Shown here piece after piece: positions 1 to 6,772 of a stretch of DNA of 22,796 nucleotides. The notes under the pieces were generated by a model. It was not told the DNA's origin. It ran no database searches and saw only the letters and a program-made list of their open reading frames with translations. This DNA comes from Bordetella parapertussis. Its GTDB lineage: Bacteria > Pseudomonadota > Gammaproteobacteria > Burkholderiales > Burkholderiaceae_D. The stretch spans positions 1 through 22,796 of the forward strand of contig CAMCXB010000039.1 in the NCBI GenBank assembly GCA_945883145.1. Direction: 5' to 3'. A program made the position numbers and the translations under genes. The stretch's first letter is position 1; every line of letters begins with the position of its first letter.

Positions 1-73
1 TGACGGTTAGGACATCGATTTGGCGAAGAAGTGTGACGATTTGTTCTGGTTTAAGACGTTGACCTTTAGGCAT
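1..73 (-). CDS. IS3-family transposase OrfA, 5' end only (partial)
   Basis: Only the first 24 codons are inside the window; the rest lies beyond the left edge. They read MPKGQRLKPEQIVTLLRQID and then VLTV. This matches the N-terminus of the helix-turn-helix OrfA of IS3-family elements, where an 'EQIV.LLRQI' block opens the DNA-binding domain. The ATG at 73 is preceded by a strong AAAGGAG ribosome-binding site (positions 85-91). OrfA normally makes the active OrfAB transposase by programmed frameshifting with a downstream OrfB, which cannot be seen here. The family call rests on recalled sequence, and intactness of the element cannot be judged. Confidence 0.8.
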   Translation of the reverse strand, partial: MPKGQRLKPEQIVTLLRQIDVLTV

Positions 74-137
74 ACGAAGTACTCCTTTCTAAGACAGATT
101 AACAAAATTTCTCTCTTATAAAGTGGCACTAAAAATC
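1..137 (-). mobile_element. Left end of an IS3-family insertion sequence (partial)
   Basis: The transposase start at 73 and its untranslated leader imply that the element's end lies somewhere between about 100 and 137. A small reading frame coming from the right stops at 136-138, and read on the minus strand the sequence there begins TGATTTTTAGTGCCAC. I infer this is the terminal inverted repeat, since IS3-family ends often begin with TG. The opposite end is not visible, so neither the repeat nor a target-site duplication can be confirmed. Confidence 0.5.
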
Positions 138-195
138 AAGTCAGATCAACTTCGGTCACTGTTTTTAAATTAGCGTTAATGAGTAATGCTTTCAT
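136..195 (-). pseudogene. Start of a small gene apparently cut by the IS element
   Basis: An ATG at 195 is preceded by AAAGG (203-207) at ideal spacing. It opens a frame of 19 residues, MKALLINANLKTVTEVDLT, ending in TGA where the presumed insertion-sequence end begins. The pattern 'MKALLI....TVTEV' recalls the N-terminus of short proteins of unknown function such as DUF3846. That match is from memory and weak. I infer that the original gene continued left and was interrupted by the insertion, so that the stop codon comes from the element's terminus. It could instead be a genuine very short peptide, or noise. Confidence 0.4.
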
Positions 196-291
196 GTTGA
201 AACCTTTGCATGTTTGATTGAAATAAGCAGTGATTTTACATTTTCCAGACTAATTTTATTCTTGGCGCAGTAAATTTGAGCAACAAAACAA

Positions 292-315
292 AAAAACTAC
301 CAGCTGGTAGTTTTT
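292..315 (-). terminator. Terminator of dps, possibly bidirectional
   Basis: This is a perfect 24-base palindrome: AAAAACTACCAG followed by its exact complement. It lies 28 bases past the dps stop codon. On the minus strand the stem is followed by a long T-rich run (TTTTTTTGTTTTG). The A and T flanks make it usable in either direction. Confidence 0.8.
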
Positions 316-343
316 CTGTTAACCCTACTTCATCTAAATATCT

Positions 344-835
344 TTACTCTTCTAATAAACTTCTCAGCATCCACGCAGTTTTCTCATGCACATTTTGTCT
401 CTGCGTTAAAAGATCCGCTGTCGGTTGATCACTCGCCTTCTCCACTAGAGGAAATAATTTTCTGGCGGTTTTAGCGGTTGCCTCTTGAGCTTTAACCAGT
501 AATCTCACCATTTCCAATGCCTTAGGCGTGCCCGACACTTCTTCAATTGAAGTCAGCTTTGCAAACTCTTTATAAGTACCTGGAGCAGGCTCTCCTAGCG
601 CTCTAATACGCTCAGCAATCAAATCCAGTGCTGCCCACTGCTCGGTGTATTGCGCCATAAACATGGTGTGAAGTGTATTAAACATAGGACCCTTCACATT
701 CCAATGAAAATTATGCGTCATTAAATATAAAGAATAGCTATCTGCTAAAAGAGCTGAAAGACCTTTCGCAATGGCTTTGCGATCTTTTTCACTTATACCT
801 ATATCTATCTTAGGATGACCTAACTTTGTACTCAT
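344..835 (-). CDS. dps: Dps family DNA-protecting ferritin-like protein
   Basis: This protein forms a dodecameric shell that oxidises Fe(II) with hydrogen peroxide, stores the iron and shields DNA in starvation and oxidative stress. Its 163 residues are the normal family length. The inter-subunit ferroxidase ligands are all present with the right spacing: H44 and H56 in 'HNFHWNVKGPMFNTLH', then D71 and E75 in 'DLIAERIRALG'. The start ATG has a good GGAGAAAT site seven to eight bases upstream. The hydrophilic tail is short and not lysine-rich, so direct DNA binding through an extended terminus is not obvious. It ends at a strong hairpin (292-315). Upstream on the same strand lies an ohr remnant, suggesting a former peroxide-defence pair. 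The substrate and role are inferred from the family. Confidence 0.95.
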   Translation of the reverse strand: MSTKLGHPKIDIGISEKDRKAIAKGLSALLADSYSLYLMTHNFHWNVKGPMFNTLHTMFMAQYTEQWAALDLIAERIRALGEPAPGTYKEFAKLTSIEEVSGTPKALEMVRLLVKAQEATAKTARKLFPLVEKASDQPTADLLTQRQNVHEKTAWMLRSLLEE

Positions 836-862
836 TATTTCTCCTTCAATTGAAATGATGAA

Positions 863-967
863 TTAAACAACATGAATATCAACTTCAATATTGCCACGAG
901 TAGCGTTAGCGTAAAAACGATATTGATCAACTAATTCAACATTTTTTTGCGCAATCTCATAGGGCAA
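863..967 (-). pseudogene. 3' remnant of an Ohr/OsmC-type peroxidase gene
   Basis: Read on the minus strand, 34 codons end in TAA at 863. They contain YANATRGNIEVDIHVV at the end, preceded by 'YEIAQKNVELVDQYRF'. Organic hydroperoxide resistance (Ohr) proteins end in a very similar block, '..AQ.LVE.AHQVCPYS.ATRGNI.V..', so this is recognisable as their C-terminus. The resolving-cysteine region (CPY in the family) is lost here and reads RFY. An in-frame TGA lies at 980-982, and nothing of the N-terminal two thirds is present. The remnant lies 27 bases upstream of the dps start on the same strand. I read it as a decayed gene, not an active one. Confidence 0.72.
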
Positions 968-1092
968 TCTGAAAATCAATCAGATAAGAAGAGAAATTTC
1001 AAGACAAATGAAGAAAATCGACTATGTGTGAATAAAACAGTGGATTAGTCATTTGAGGGCGTACAGTAGGAGCAAACCCTTAGGAGATCCTT

Positions 1093-1608
1093 TTGAAAAC
1101 CATTACACCCACTCAACAAGAACTACTAACCTTAGAAGCATTGCGTGTCCATAGGCGTGCGCATAGAGAGGTGCTAACTACTCAGATTTCGCCACAAACT
1201 GAACCGATAAAGCCTGTATTAACCACTGGCCAAAAAACATCAGATGTCATCGCAAAAACAGTGGGGTCGTGGAAATTCATCATCATTCAGAGCATAGGCA
1301 TCATAGGCTGGATTGTTTATAACTCCCTCAGTGATGGCAACACTTGGGATCCCTATCCTTTTATTTTGCTTAATCTCATGCTCTCATTTCAAGCAGCTTA
1401 TACCGCACCCGCCATTATGATGAGTCAAAACCGTCTCTCTGAAATTGACCGACAACAGGCATATAATGATTTTGAAGTGAATGTTAAAGCGGAGTTAGAA
1501 ATCGAATTGCTCCATCAAAAAATCGATTTGATGAAAGAAAAAGAACTCTATGCGCTCATTAAAGCTGTAGAGGCATTGAGTGAGAAATTAGATAGTCGTC
1601 ATCCATAA
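1093..1608 (+). CDS. DUF1003 family inner-membrane protein
   Basis: The protein has 171 residues and starts with TTG behind a well-placed AGGAGA (1082-1087). A variable N-terminus leads to two membrane segments at about residues 61-79 and 88-110. They are followed by the hallmark 'MMSQNR' and 'DFEVNVKAELEIELLHQKID' blocks of DUF1003, with a charged, probably coiled-coil C-terminal tail in the cytoplasm. The function of the family is not established. It is sometimes found beside metal transporters, but here it stands alone between the dps region and a Cys/His-rich gene. I see no terminator after it. Confidence 0.85.
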   Translation: MKTITPTQQELLTLEALRVHRRAHREVLTTQISPQTEPIKPVLTTGQKTSDVIAKTVGSWKFIIIQSIGIIGWIVYNSLSDGNTWDPYPFILLNLMLSFQAAYTAPAIMMSQNRLSEIDRQQAYNDFEVNVKAELEIELLHQKIDLMKEKELYALIKAVEALSEKLDSRHP

Positions 1609-1657
1609 AAAACACACTTGATACAATAATTTTTTAATATGATGGACTTTATTAAAA

Positions 1658-1672
1658 TTATTGCGGCAATAA
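1658..1672. promoter_or_regulatory. Perfect 15-base palindrome, candidate operator
   Basis: TTATTGC-G-GCAATAA is an exact inverted repeat around a single central base. It is centred 34 bases before the ATG at 1699 and sits in an AT-rich leader where a promoter would be expected. The size and position suit a dimeric repressor or activator site. The regulator is not identifiable from the sequence. Confidence 0.4.
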
Positions 1673-1698
1673 ACATAGAACTAACTTAGAATAAAGCG

Positions 1699-2043
1699 AT
1701 GAGAAAAATCTGCATCCTTCTTTGTCTCAGCCTTTTTACTAGCCTCATTCACTCAGCTGTGATGGAGGTCGATTTGCCTGCTCACTCCTCTTCGCAGCAA
1801 ATCAACACAACGGATAGCTCAGTCCATCATTGCGATGACAATGTAAGCAAACCTTCTGAGTCCACACCAAATCACACCTGTCATGCTAGTGGCTTGCAAT
1901 GCTGCTTAGGTTTAATTTTGGCTCCATCATTAGAATTTCAGTTAAACACTAATCTGACTGAAACTCTCATATCAAAAACCACGCCTTTAGTCCCTAAGAC
2001 TATGGTGAATCTCATCTACCGCCCTCCAAAAGCCCAAGCTTAG
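1699..2043 (+). CDS. Small exported Cys/His-rich protein, unknown function
   Basis: The protein has 114 residues. Residues 1-19 form a signal peptide (MRKICILLCLSLFTSLIHSA) with likely cleavage near SA-V. The mature part holds a compact cluster of potential metal ligands: H43, H44, C45, H59, C61, H62, C68 and C69. The C-terminus 'YRPPKA' recalls the short proline-rich ends of CzcI-like or CopL-like proteins found beside copper and zinc exporters, but that resemblance is weak. It is followed 72 bases later by a membrane protein with a His-rich tail, so the two may be co-transcribed. I infer a metal-related periplasmic role. No family assignment is secure. The stop codon is TAG. Confidence 0.6.
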   Translation: MRKICILLCLSLFTSLIHSAVMEVDLPAHSSSQQINTTDSSVHHCDDNVSKPSESTPNHTCHASGLQCCLGLILAPSLEFQLNTNLTETLISKTTPLVPKTMVNLIYRPPKAQA

Positions 2044-2115
2044 TTTTATCTAAATACGATGGATTTGTGACAACGTCACACACCATCTTCATGTCACTAT
2101 TTTTGGAGCATCATC

Positions 2116-2646
2116 ATGAACATGACTCACTACATGGAGTTATTGGCGGTTAATCAGCCATGGAATTTAATTCTCTTTATGGCCATTCCCATAATTTTGG
2201 CTGAGACCTTAGCCATTACAGAACTCTATCTACTTTTTACGCGTCAATTTGGAGGTGTAGTTCATACCATCAACCGATGGTCTGGTATTGCAGTAGGCAT
2301 CTACTTCATTGGCATCATTGTTTATATTATGACGCATGCTGTTATTCCGATTACACAGGCAGGCGAATGGAGAACTGTAATTGACGTGATAGCAGTCGGC
2401 ACTTATCTCATTGCAGGCTTGCCGTTAATTTGGATCGCCGCACAAGAATGCGGATTGATAAATAAAACCTTAGACCAAATGGAAAAATTGAAAGTTCATG
2501 CTATTTGCGTTGCTTTATTTTTAGTGTTTGGTCACATCGCTATGATTAGCGGCATGCTTGATCCAGCAATTTTGGGCTATCAAGCGCCGCACTCCATGGA
2601 AAATCCCCATGAAATGCCCTCTTCGCACACTAATCATGCTGAATAA
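2116..2646 (+). CDS. Four-helix membrane protein, DUF6803-like, His-rich tail
   Basis: The protein has 176 residues and a well-placed GGAG site (2105-2108). Membrane segments lie at about residues 17-42, 56-78, 88-109 and 127-147. The N-terminal block 'MTHYMELLAVNQPWNLILFM' looks like a conserved family start that I associate with the uncharacterised DUF6803 group. The helices contain H74 and H140. The C-terminal tail after residue 155 holds five histidines and three methionines, a composition typical of soft-metal binding. The gene follows the Cys/His-rich exported protein and ends at a strong terminator, so the two look like one transcription unit. No enzymatic or transport activity can be read from the sequence. 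Confidence 0.7.
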   Translation: MNMTHYMELLAVNQPWNLILFMAIPIILAETLAITELYLLFTRQFGGVVHTINRWSGIAVGIYFIGIIVYIMTHAVIPITQAGEWRTVIDVIAVGTYLIAGLPLIWIAAQECGLINKTLDQMEKLKVHAICVALFLVFGHIAMISGMLDPAILGYQAPHSMENPHEMPSSHTNHAE

Positions 2647-2705
2647 TAAAAATTAAAAAATCTTTAGATGCCAACTAAGTTATTGGAGATAAGCTCTTAT
2701 CATTC

Positions 2706-2741
2706 ATCCCTCTCCGTCATAAGATAGAGAGGGATTTTTTT
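2706..2741 (+). terminator. Rho-independent terminator
   Basis: A nine-base stem (ATCCCTCTC pairing with GAGAGGGAT) closes a 12-base loop and runs straight into seven Ts. It lies 60 bases past the stop of the membrane protein gene and ends that transcription unit. Confidence 0.85.
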
Positions 2742-2873
2742 GATCACTAAGCATCATCAATTAGCAATAACACTTACTTTATAAAAAGCAGCGTTGTATA
2801 TAGTTTGAACCTTATGACGCTAAGTTTATTCAAGCTTTAGAAAAAGCGCTTTAACTATAACCAACTTACTATC

Positions 2874-3773
2874 TCAATTATATTTTGAGAAATGCTCTTC
2901 TCTAAAGTCAGTCGGTGATTGCCCAACTTCCCGTTTAAAAAATTTAGTGAAGTTAGTCGACTCATCAAACCCCAGTTGATCGGAAATAACTGTAACTGAC
3001 ATCGTCGTATGGGTTAACAATCGTTTTGCCTCCAAGTTAATTCGCGTAGATATATAGTCTTTTGCAGTCAATCCAATCGCATCTAGCGCAGCACGCGTAA
3101 GACTCTTTGCATTACATCCCATCTTCTCTGCATAGTAACTAACTTGGTGCTGTGTCTTAAAACTCTCTTCCACTAGCCGCCGAAATTTTGCAAATCGATC
3201 TAAGATAAAACCAGCATTCTCAGTCTCTATTTTAGTTTGTGATGTTAAAAAAACACGCATTAAGAGCGACTGCAATTGAAATCGTAAAAGAGCATTGAGC
3301 ATCCATGTTGCCTCACTATGTTTTATGTCACTACGCATCAATTCTAAAGTTTTATCAAAGACACTAAAAATAGAAGAATCCAGTTTTAAATGCGAAGGTA
3401 AATTTTTAACTGCTTCAGCTAATGCATCATTTCTTAATCGATCAGAACCAAACAGTGCTAAGAACTCAGGTTTGAAAATAACTATCCAACCATCCCAACC
3501 TAGTCTTGCATCAAATTGTTGAGCTTGCCCTGGCTGTAATAACAACAGCATGCCTTTCTTACACTTCACAGGCTGATAATCAATCACATGAGTACAAGCC
3601 CCTTTTGTAATTAATGCAAGCATATAAAAATCGATTTGATGCGCCAATCGAAATCGGTTCTCTGCTACTCGTTTTCTCAAATCAGATACTGAAAGAATTT
3701 CAATATCTAAGGCATAGGTGGAATGCGGACTAAACGGTAATCGCTCCATCCTTTGAATTGTAGTTTTTACCAT
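2874..3773 (-). CDS. AraC/XylS family transcriptional regulator
   Basis: The protein has 299 residues, the typical family size. The N-terminal half is a cupin-like sensing domain with 'FYMLALITKGACTHVIDYQ' and a 'LLLLQPGQAQQFD' turn (about residues 50-90). The C-terminal 100 residues form the double helix-turn-helix. They include 'VSYYAEKMGCNAKSLTRA' in the first unit and 'VTVISDQLGFDESTNFTKFFKREVGQSP' in the second, which is the AraC signature. It is divergent from the exported SnoaL-like gene at 3895. Their shared 121-base gap holds four phased TTACC boxes, so this protein probably binds there and controls that gene and perhaps itself. The effector is unknown. The ribosome-binding site is weak. 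Confidence 0.92.
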   Translation of the reverse strand: MVKTTIQRMERLPFSPHSTYALDIEILSVSDLRKRVAENRFRLAHQIDFYMLALITKGACTHVIDYQPVKCKKGMLLLLQPGQAQQFDARLGWDGWIVIFKPEFLALFGSDRLRNDALAEAVKNLPSHLKLDSSIFSVFDKTLELMRSDIKHSEATWMLNALLRFQLQSLLMRVFLTSQTKIETENAGFILDRFAKFRRLVEESFKTQHQVSYYAEKMGCNAKSLTRAALDAIGLTAKDYISTRINLEAKRLLTHTTMSVTVISDQLGFDESTNFTKFFKREVGQSPTDFREEHFSKYN

Positions 3774-3795
3774 AATAGGCTCTTATTGTCCGATA

Positions 3796-3855
3796 TTTAC
3801 CAATCTTTACCAGTATTTTACCGAGACACACTGTGAGATCAATCCTATTCTTACC
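3796..3855. promoter_or_regulatory. Helically phased TTACC repeat array, candidate AraC-type operator
   Basis: TTTACC occurs at 3796-3801, 3806-3811 and 3817-3822, and CTTACC at 3850-3855. The TTACC cores start 10, 11 and 33 bases apart, close to one, one and three helical turns, so all four face the same side of the DNA. AraC-family proteins bind direct repeats of this kind. The array lies between the divergent regulator and the SnoaL-like gene. Confidence 0.6.
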
Positions 3856-3894
3856 ACAGTCGCAAATCAGCGCCTAGTCACTCGAAAGGAATGC

Positions 3895-4767
3895 ATGATG
3901 TTTTTTCACGGATCAAAACACACACCCCTCATTGGTATTCTGCTACTAGCAGTCTGCTCTCTGACTTACGCAGACCACCATAAAAAATCGGAGAAGAAAA
4001 TGACGGTTTCACAAAAAGATCAAGTTATTCAACTTTTAAAAAGTATAGAAACTGGCGATGCCACACCGGTTGGCTATATCAATCCAAATAAATATATCCA
4101 ACATAACTTAATGGTTAAAGATGGTCTAGCTGGCTTTGGGGAAGTCTTACAGCAACTCCCAAAAGATAGTGCGAAAGTCAATACTGTGCGTGCGCTTCAA
4201 GATGGAAATTATGTAGTTACGCACACTGAATATAATTTTTTCGGTCCAAAAATTGGTTTTGATGTTTTCCGTTTTGAAGGCGGTAAGATTGTTGAACACT
4301 GGGACAATCTTCAGGTAACTCCTACTAGCCCTAATCCTAGTGGCCATAGCATGATTGATGGCACAGCTACACTTAAAGATCTTGATAAAACCGCTGCAAA
4401 CAAAAAATTAGTGCGCTCATTTGTTGAAGATATTCTCGTACATGGAAAAATGGATAAGCTCACTAGTTATTTTAATGGTGACAACTATCTTCAACATAAT
4501 CCTCAGATTGGCGATGGTCTCTCTGGTTTAGGCGCTGCATTAAAAGCATTGGCTGAACAAGGCATTGTTATGAAATACGATCGTATTCATAAAGTTCTTG
4601 GTGAAGGTAATTTTGTATTAGTCATCAGCGAAGGTAGCTTTGGTGGAAAACCTACATCCTTCTATGATTTATTCCGTGTAGAGGCAGGCAAGATTGCGGA
4701 GCATTGGGATACGATGGAAAACATTCCACCTAAAGCAGAATGGAAAAATAAGAATAGTAAGTTTTAA
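3895..4767 (+). CDS. Exported protein with two tandem SnoaL-like (NTF2-fold) domains
   Basis: The protein has 290 residues. A signal peptide at 1-26 ends in TYA-DH. It is followed by two copies of a SnoaL-like cone domain, at about residues 40-145 and 165-280. Each copy carries the pair 'Y.QHN' and then 'D.FR.E.GKI.EHWD': YIQHN/FDVFRFEGGKIVEHWD in the first and YLQHN/YDLFRVEAGKIAEHWD in the second. The domain resembles predicted SnoaL-like polyketide-cyclase-fold proteins, but the reaction is unknown. The copies are clearly an old internal duplication. Two in-frame ATGs start it; the second (3898) sits better behind AAAGGA (3885-3890). It is divergent from an AraC regulator with an operator-like array between them, and it is followed by a terminator. 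Confidence 0.85.
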   Translation: MMFFHGSKHTPLIGILLLAVCSLTYADHHKKSEKKMTVSQKDQVIQLLKSIETGDATPVGYINPNKYIQHNLMVKDGLAGFGEVLQQLPKDSAKVNTVRALQDGNYVVTHTEYNFFGPKIGFDVFRFEGGKIVEHWDNLQVTPTSPNPSGHSMIDGTATLKDLDKTAANKKLVRSFVEDILVHGKMDKLTSYFNGDNYLQHNPQIGDGLSGLGAALKALAEQGIVMKYDRIHKVLGEGNFVLVISEGSFGGKPTSFYDLFRVEAGKIAEHWDTMENIPPKAEWKNKNSKF

Positions 4768-4789
4768 TTTCTAACGCTATACTTATTTC

Positions 4790-4840
4790 GAGATCATACT
4801 CTTTGAAATTTCATAATTTTAAAAGCATGATCTCTTTTTT
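4790..4840 (+). terminator. Probable rho-independent terminator
   Basis: GAGATCAT (4790-4797) pairs with ATGATCTC (4827-4834) across a long AT-rich loop of 29 bases and is followed by six Ts. The long loop weakens the call. It would end the SnoaL-like gene before the convergent acetamidase gene. Confidence 0.6.
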
Positions 4841-4851
4841 ATAAATAAAAT

Positions 4852-6078
4852 TTAATGCGAACGCTGTTTTACCTTGATGAAATCACGTTTACGTATCAGC
4901 GCATGAATGCCTTTAGTGCGATCCACGACTTGTGAAACATTAAAGTCCGTTGCGGCTGACATATAAGCAAACGCAATAGCGCGATCCATACCTAGCTTCT
5001 CTGTTAAGAAGCGCATCGCTTCACGTACCGCATCTTTCATTGCATCATCGAGATCGGGATTTAATCCAATTGCAATCCAATAATCACGAGTCTCACCAAA
5101 AGGCTTATCTAAGGAACCTGAAGCAGAAGGTATACGACCATCACCTTTTTTAAGCAGCGTTAGTCTAAATGTCGCACGCATGGAATGCTCGAGTGCAGTT
5201 AAGGCCACTTCACCATTTGCCTGAACCATGTGCGGATCACCGGTATAAAAATTTGCTCCAGGCACAAAAACAGGCAAATACACAATCGTTCCCACACCGA
5301 GATCCTTTACATCCATGTTCCCACCAAATACCCCAGGTGGCACCGAATGTACGAGTTCATCTGTAGCAGCAGCCACACCCATTACACCCATGAATGGCGC
5401 AGTAGGAAAACGCACTGCTTCACCACGTGAATTTTGCATCACGCCTTCCCAAGCACCACGCTGATTTTTTCGGATAGGAGTAAATACGGATATGTTATGA
5501 AATTTTTCTGGATGTTCTGCACTTGCATCCGCCTCAGGTTTTTCTCCTTCTGGAAATTCACCCGGCAATGCGCCCTTGCCATGTCGACTACTGATTACGC
5601 CATAAGGCACACGTGGCGTCACAGCGAGTATCTCAACCTTCAACACATCACCAACTTGCGCTCCTTCTATCGCTACCGGCCCTGTGATGATATGAGGTCC
5701 ATCTTTAGAAAAATCATGAGGTAACGATGAACGTGTGATCGCAATCGCATCCTTTAAGATCATGCGTTCGGAAACACCTTTGGAAATAAAATATTTGCGT
5801 GCATCACGCCCTTGATCTTCAAGCAGTCCTTCATGTGAAAGCGTATCAAACACCACTATCGCACCCGATGGCACAGTAAGCAGAGGTTTATCATTTGCAT
5901 TTGGTAGATAACCCCATTTAATGGTGTCTACTGTTGATGGTAAATACCAAACTTTACCAGCCATGCCTTTAATCGAAAGGCGAGTTACTTTGTCTGATAG
6001 TGGCTGCAAAGGCATTGCATGCGCTGCTATGCTTAAACAAAGTAAAATTACTGCAAATATGACGTTCTTTTTGATCAT
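4852..6078 (-). CDS. Exported acetamidase/formamidase family protein
   Basis: I take the ATG at 6078, which has AGGA (6087-6090) eight bases upstream and gives 408 residues. An upstream ATG at 6120 would add 14 residues without a site. Residues 1-21 are a clear signal peptide (MIKKNVIFAVILLCLSIAAH, then A). The mature part resembles the FmdA/AmdA family: 'WGYLPNANDKPLLTVPSGAIVVFDT' near the N-terminus, 'TGPVAIEGAQVGDVLKVEIL', the 'FGGNMDVKDLGVGTIVYLPVFVPGANFYTGDPHMVQANGEV' core, and a C-terminal 'DFNVSQVVD' block. Family members hydrolyse short amides to ammonia and a carboxylate. Classical ones are cytoplasmic, so export here implies a different substrate or place. It converges on the SnoaL-like gene. 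Confidence 0.88.
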   Translation of the reverse strand: MIKKNVIFAVILLCLSIAAHAMPLQPLSDKVTRLSIKGMAGKVWYLPSTVDTIKWGYLPNANDKPLLTVPSGAIVVFDTLSHEGLLEDQGRDARKYFISKGVSERMILKDAIAITRSSLPHDFSKDGPHIITGPVAIEGAQVGDVLKVEILAVTPRVPYGVISSRHGKGALPGEFPEGEKPEADASAEHPEKFHNISVFTPIRKNQRGAWEGVMQNSRGEAVRFPTAPFMGVMGVAAATDELVHSVPPGVFGGNMDVKDLGVGTIVYLPVFVPGANFYTGDPHMVQANGEVALTALEHSMRATFRLTLLKKGDGRIPSASGSLDKPFGETRDYWIAIGLNPDLDDAMKDAVREAMRFLTEKLGMDRAIAFAYMSAATDFNVSQVVDRTKGIHALIRKRDFIKVKQRSH

Positions 6079-6147
6079 GAATGAATTCCTAAGTACACTA
6101 TGCAAAATATACTGTGCCACAATATTTAGTGACTATCAATAAATCAT

Positions 6148-6216
6148 TATCCGCTCTATATATAATTTTTCTATCCCGCTATTCTCTTTTTTCAATATTA
6201 TTTTAGGTATCCCGCT
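6148..6216. repeat. Three near-identical TATCCCGCT-type repeats
   Basis: TATCCGCT at 6148-6155 and TATCCCGCT at 6172-6180 and 6208-6216 lie in the AT-rich gap between the divergent acetamidase gene and the four-gene operon. The two nine-base copies are exact. Starts are 24 and 36 bases apart. They could be binding sites of a regulator; nothing else in this 300-base gap is recognisable. Confidence 0.35.
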
Positions 6217-6387
6217 TCATATCCACCTTTCTCAATCTGTATCTTAGTACCGGTATTTTTATTTTAGTATTCATTCATTAAGTATTCCCTTATTTAAGTG
6301 ACCTAACTCAAAAACATCCTTCTTTAAAACCTAGCGCATCCTTATTTGAGGCAATCTGAAGAATCTCAACAAATATGGATGACTACT

Positions 6388-6771
6388 ATGCCTGCTAATC
6401 ACGTCGCTATCTGGATAGATCATAAAGAAGCGCATGTCTTGTATTTTGATACCAGCAAAAATGAATTAATCAAAAGTGCGGCAACCAACGGACATCTACA
6501 CCATAAGGCAAATGCAATTGGTAGTGGCAAGGCGCCAGAAGATCATCATTTCTTCCATAACGTGATCGCTGCGGTGGCTGATGTGAATGAAATTTTAATT
6601 GTAGGACCCGGCTCTGCTAAAGGAGAGCTGTTAAAACATGCAGTTGCACATGACCCCGCCATTGCTAAAAAAATCGTGGGCGTTGAAACAGTTGATCATC
6701 CCACCGATGCACAAGTACTCGCTTACGCCAAAACTTATTTCAATCGTATCGATAAAATGAGAGGAGCTTAA
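6388..6771 (+). CDS. 'Translational machinery protein' family member
   Basis: I take the ATG at 6388 (127 residues), because the family begins 'M...HAVVWIDHKEAHVL' and here MPANHVAIWIDHKEAHVL follows. A TTG at 6346 and an ATG at 6379 are possible longer starts. The protein has the family's block HHKANAIGSGKAPEDHHFFH, followed by 'ILIVGPGSAKGELLKH' and 'VGVETVDHPTDAQVLAYAKTYF'. These features recall the central domain of eRF1/Pelota-type proteins, and databases name such bacterial proteins 'translational machinery protein', but no activity is proven to my knowledge. It is the first gene of a tight operon. The next gene starts two bases after its stop. Confidence 0.8.
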   Translation: MPANHVAIWIDHKEAHVLYFDTSKNELIKSAATNGHLHHKANAIGSGKAPEDHHFFHNVIAAVADVNEILIVGPGSAKGELLKHAVAHDPAIAKKIVGVETVDHPTDAQVLAYAKTYFNRIDKMRGA

Positions 6772-6772
6772 A

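Noticed and set aside
2850..2873. AAAGCGCTTT palindrome as the terminator of the AraC gene
   Set aside because: The palindrome is short with no loop, and the downstream minus-strand T tract is weak.
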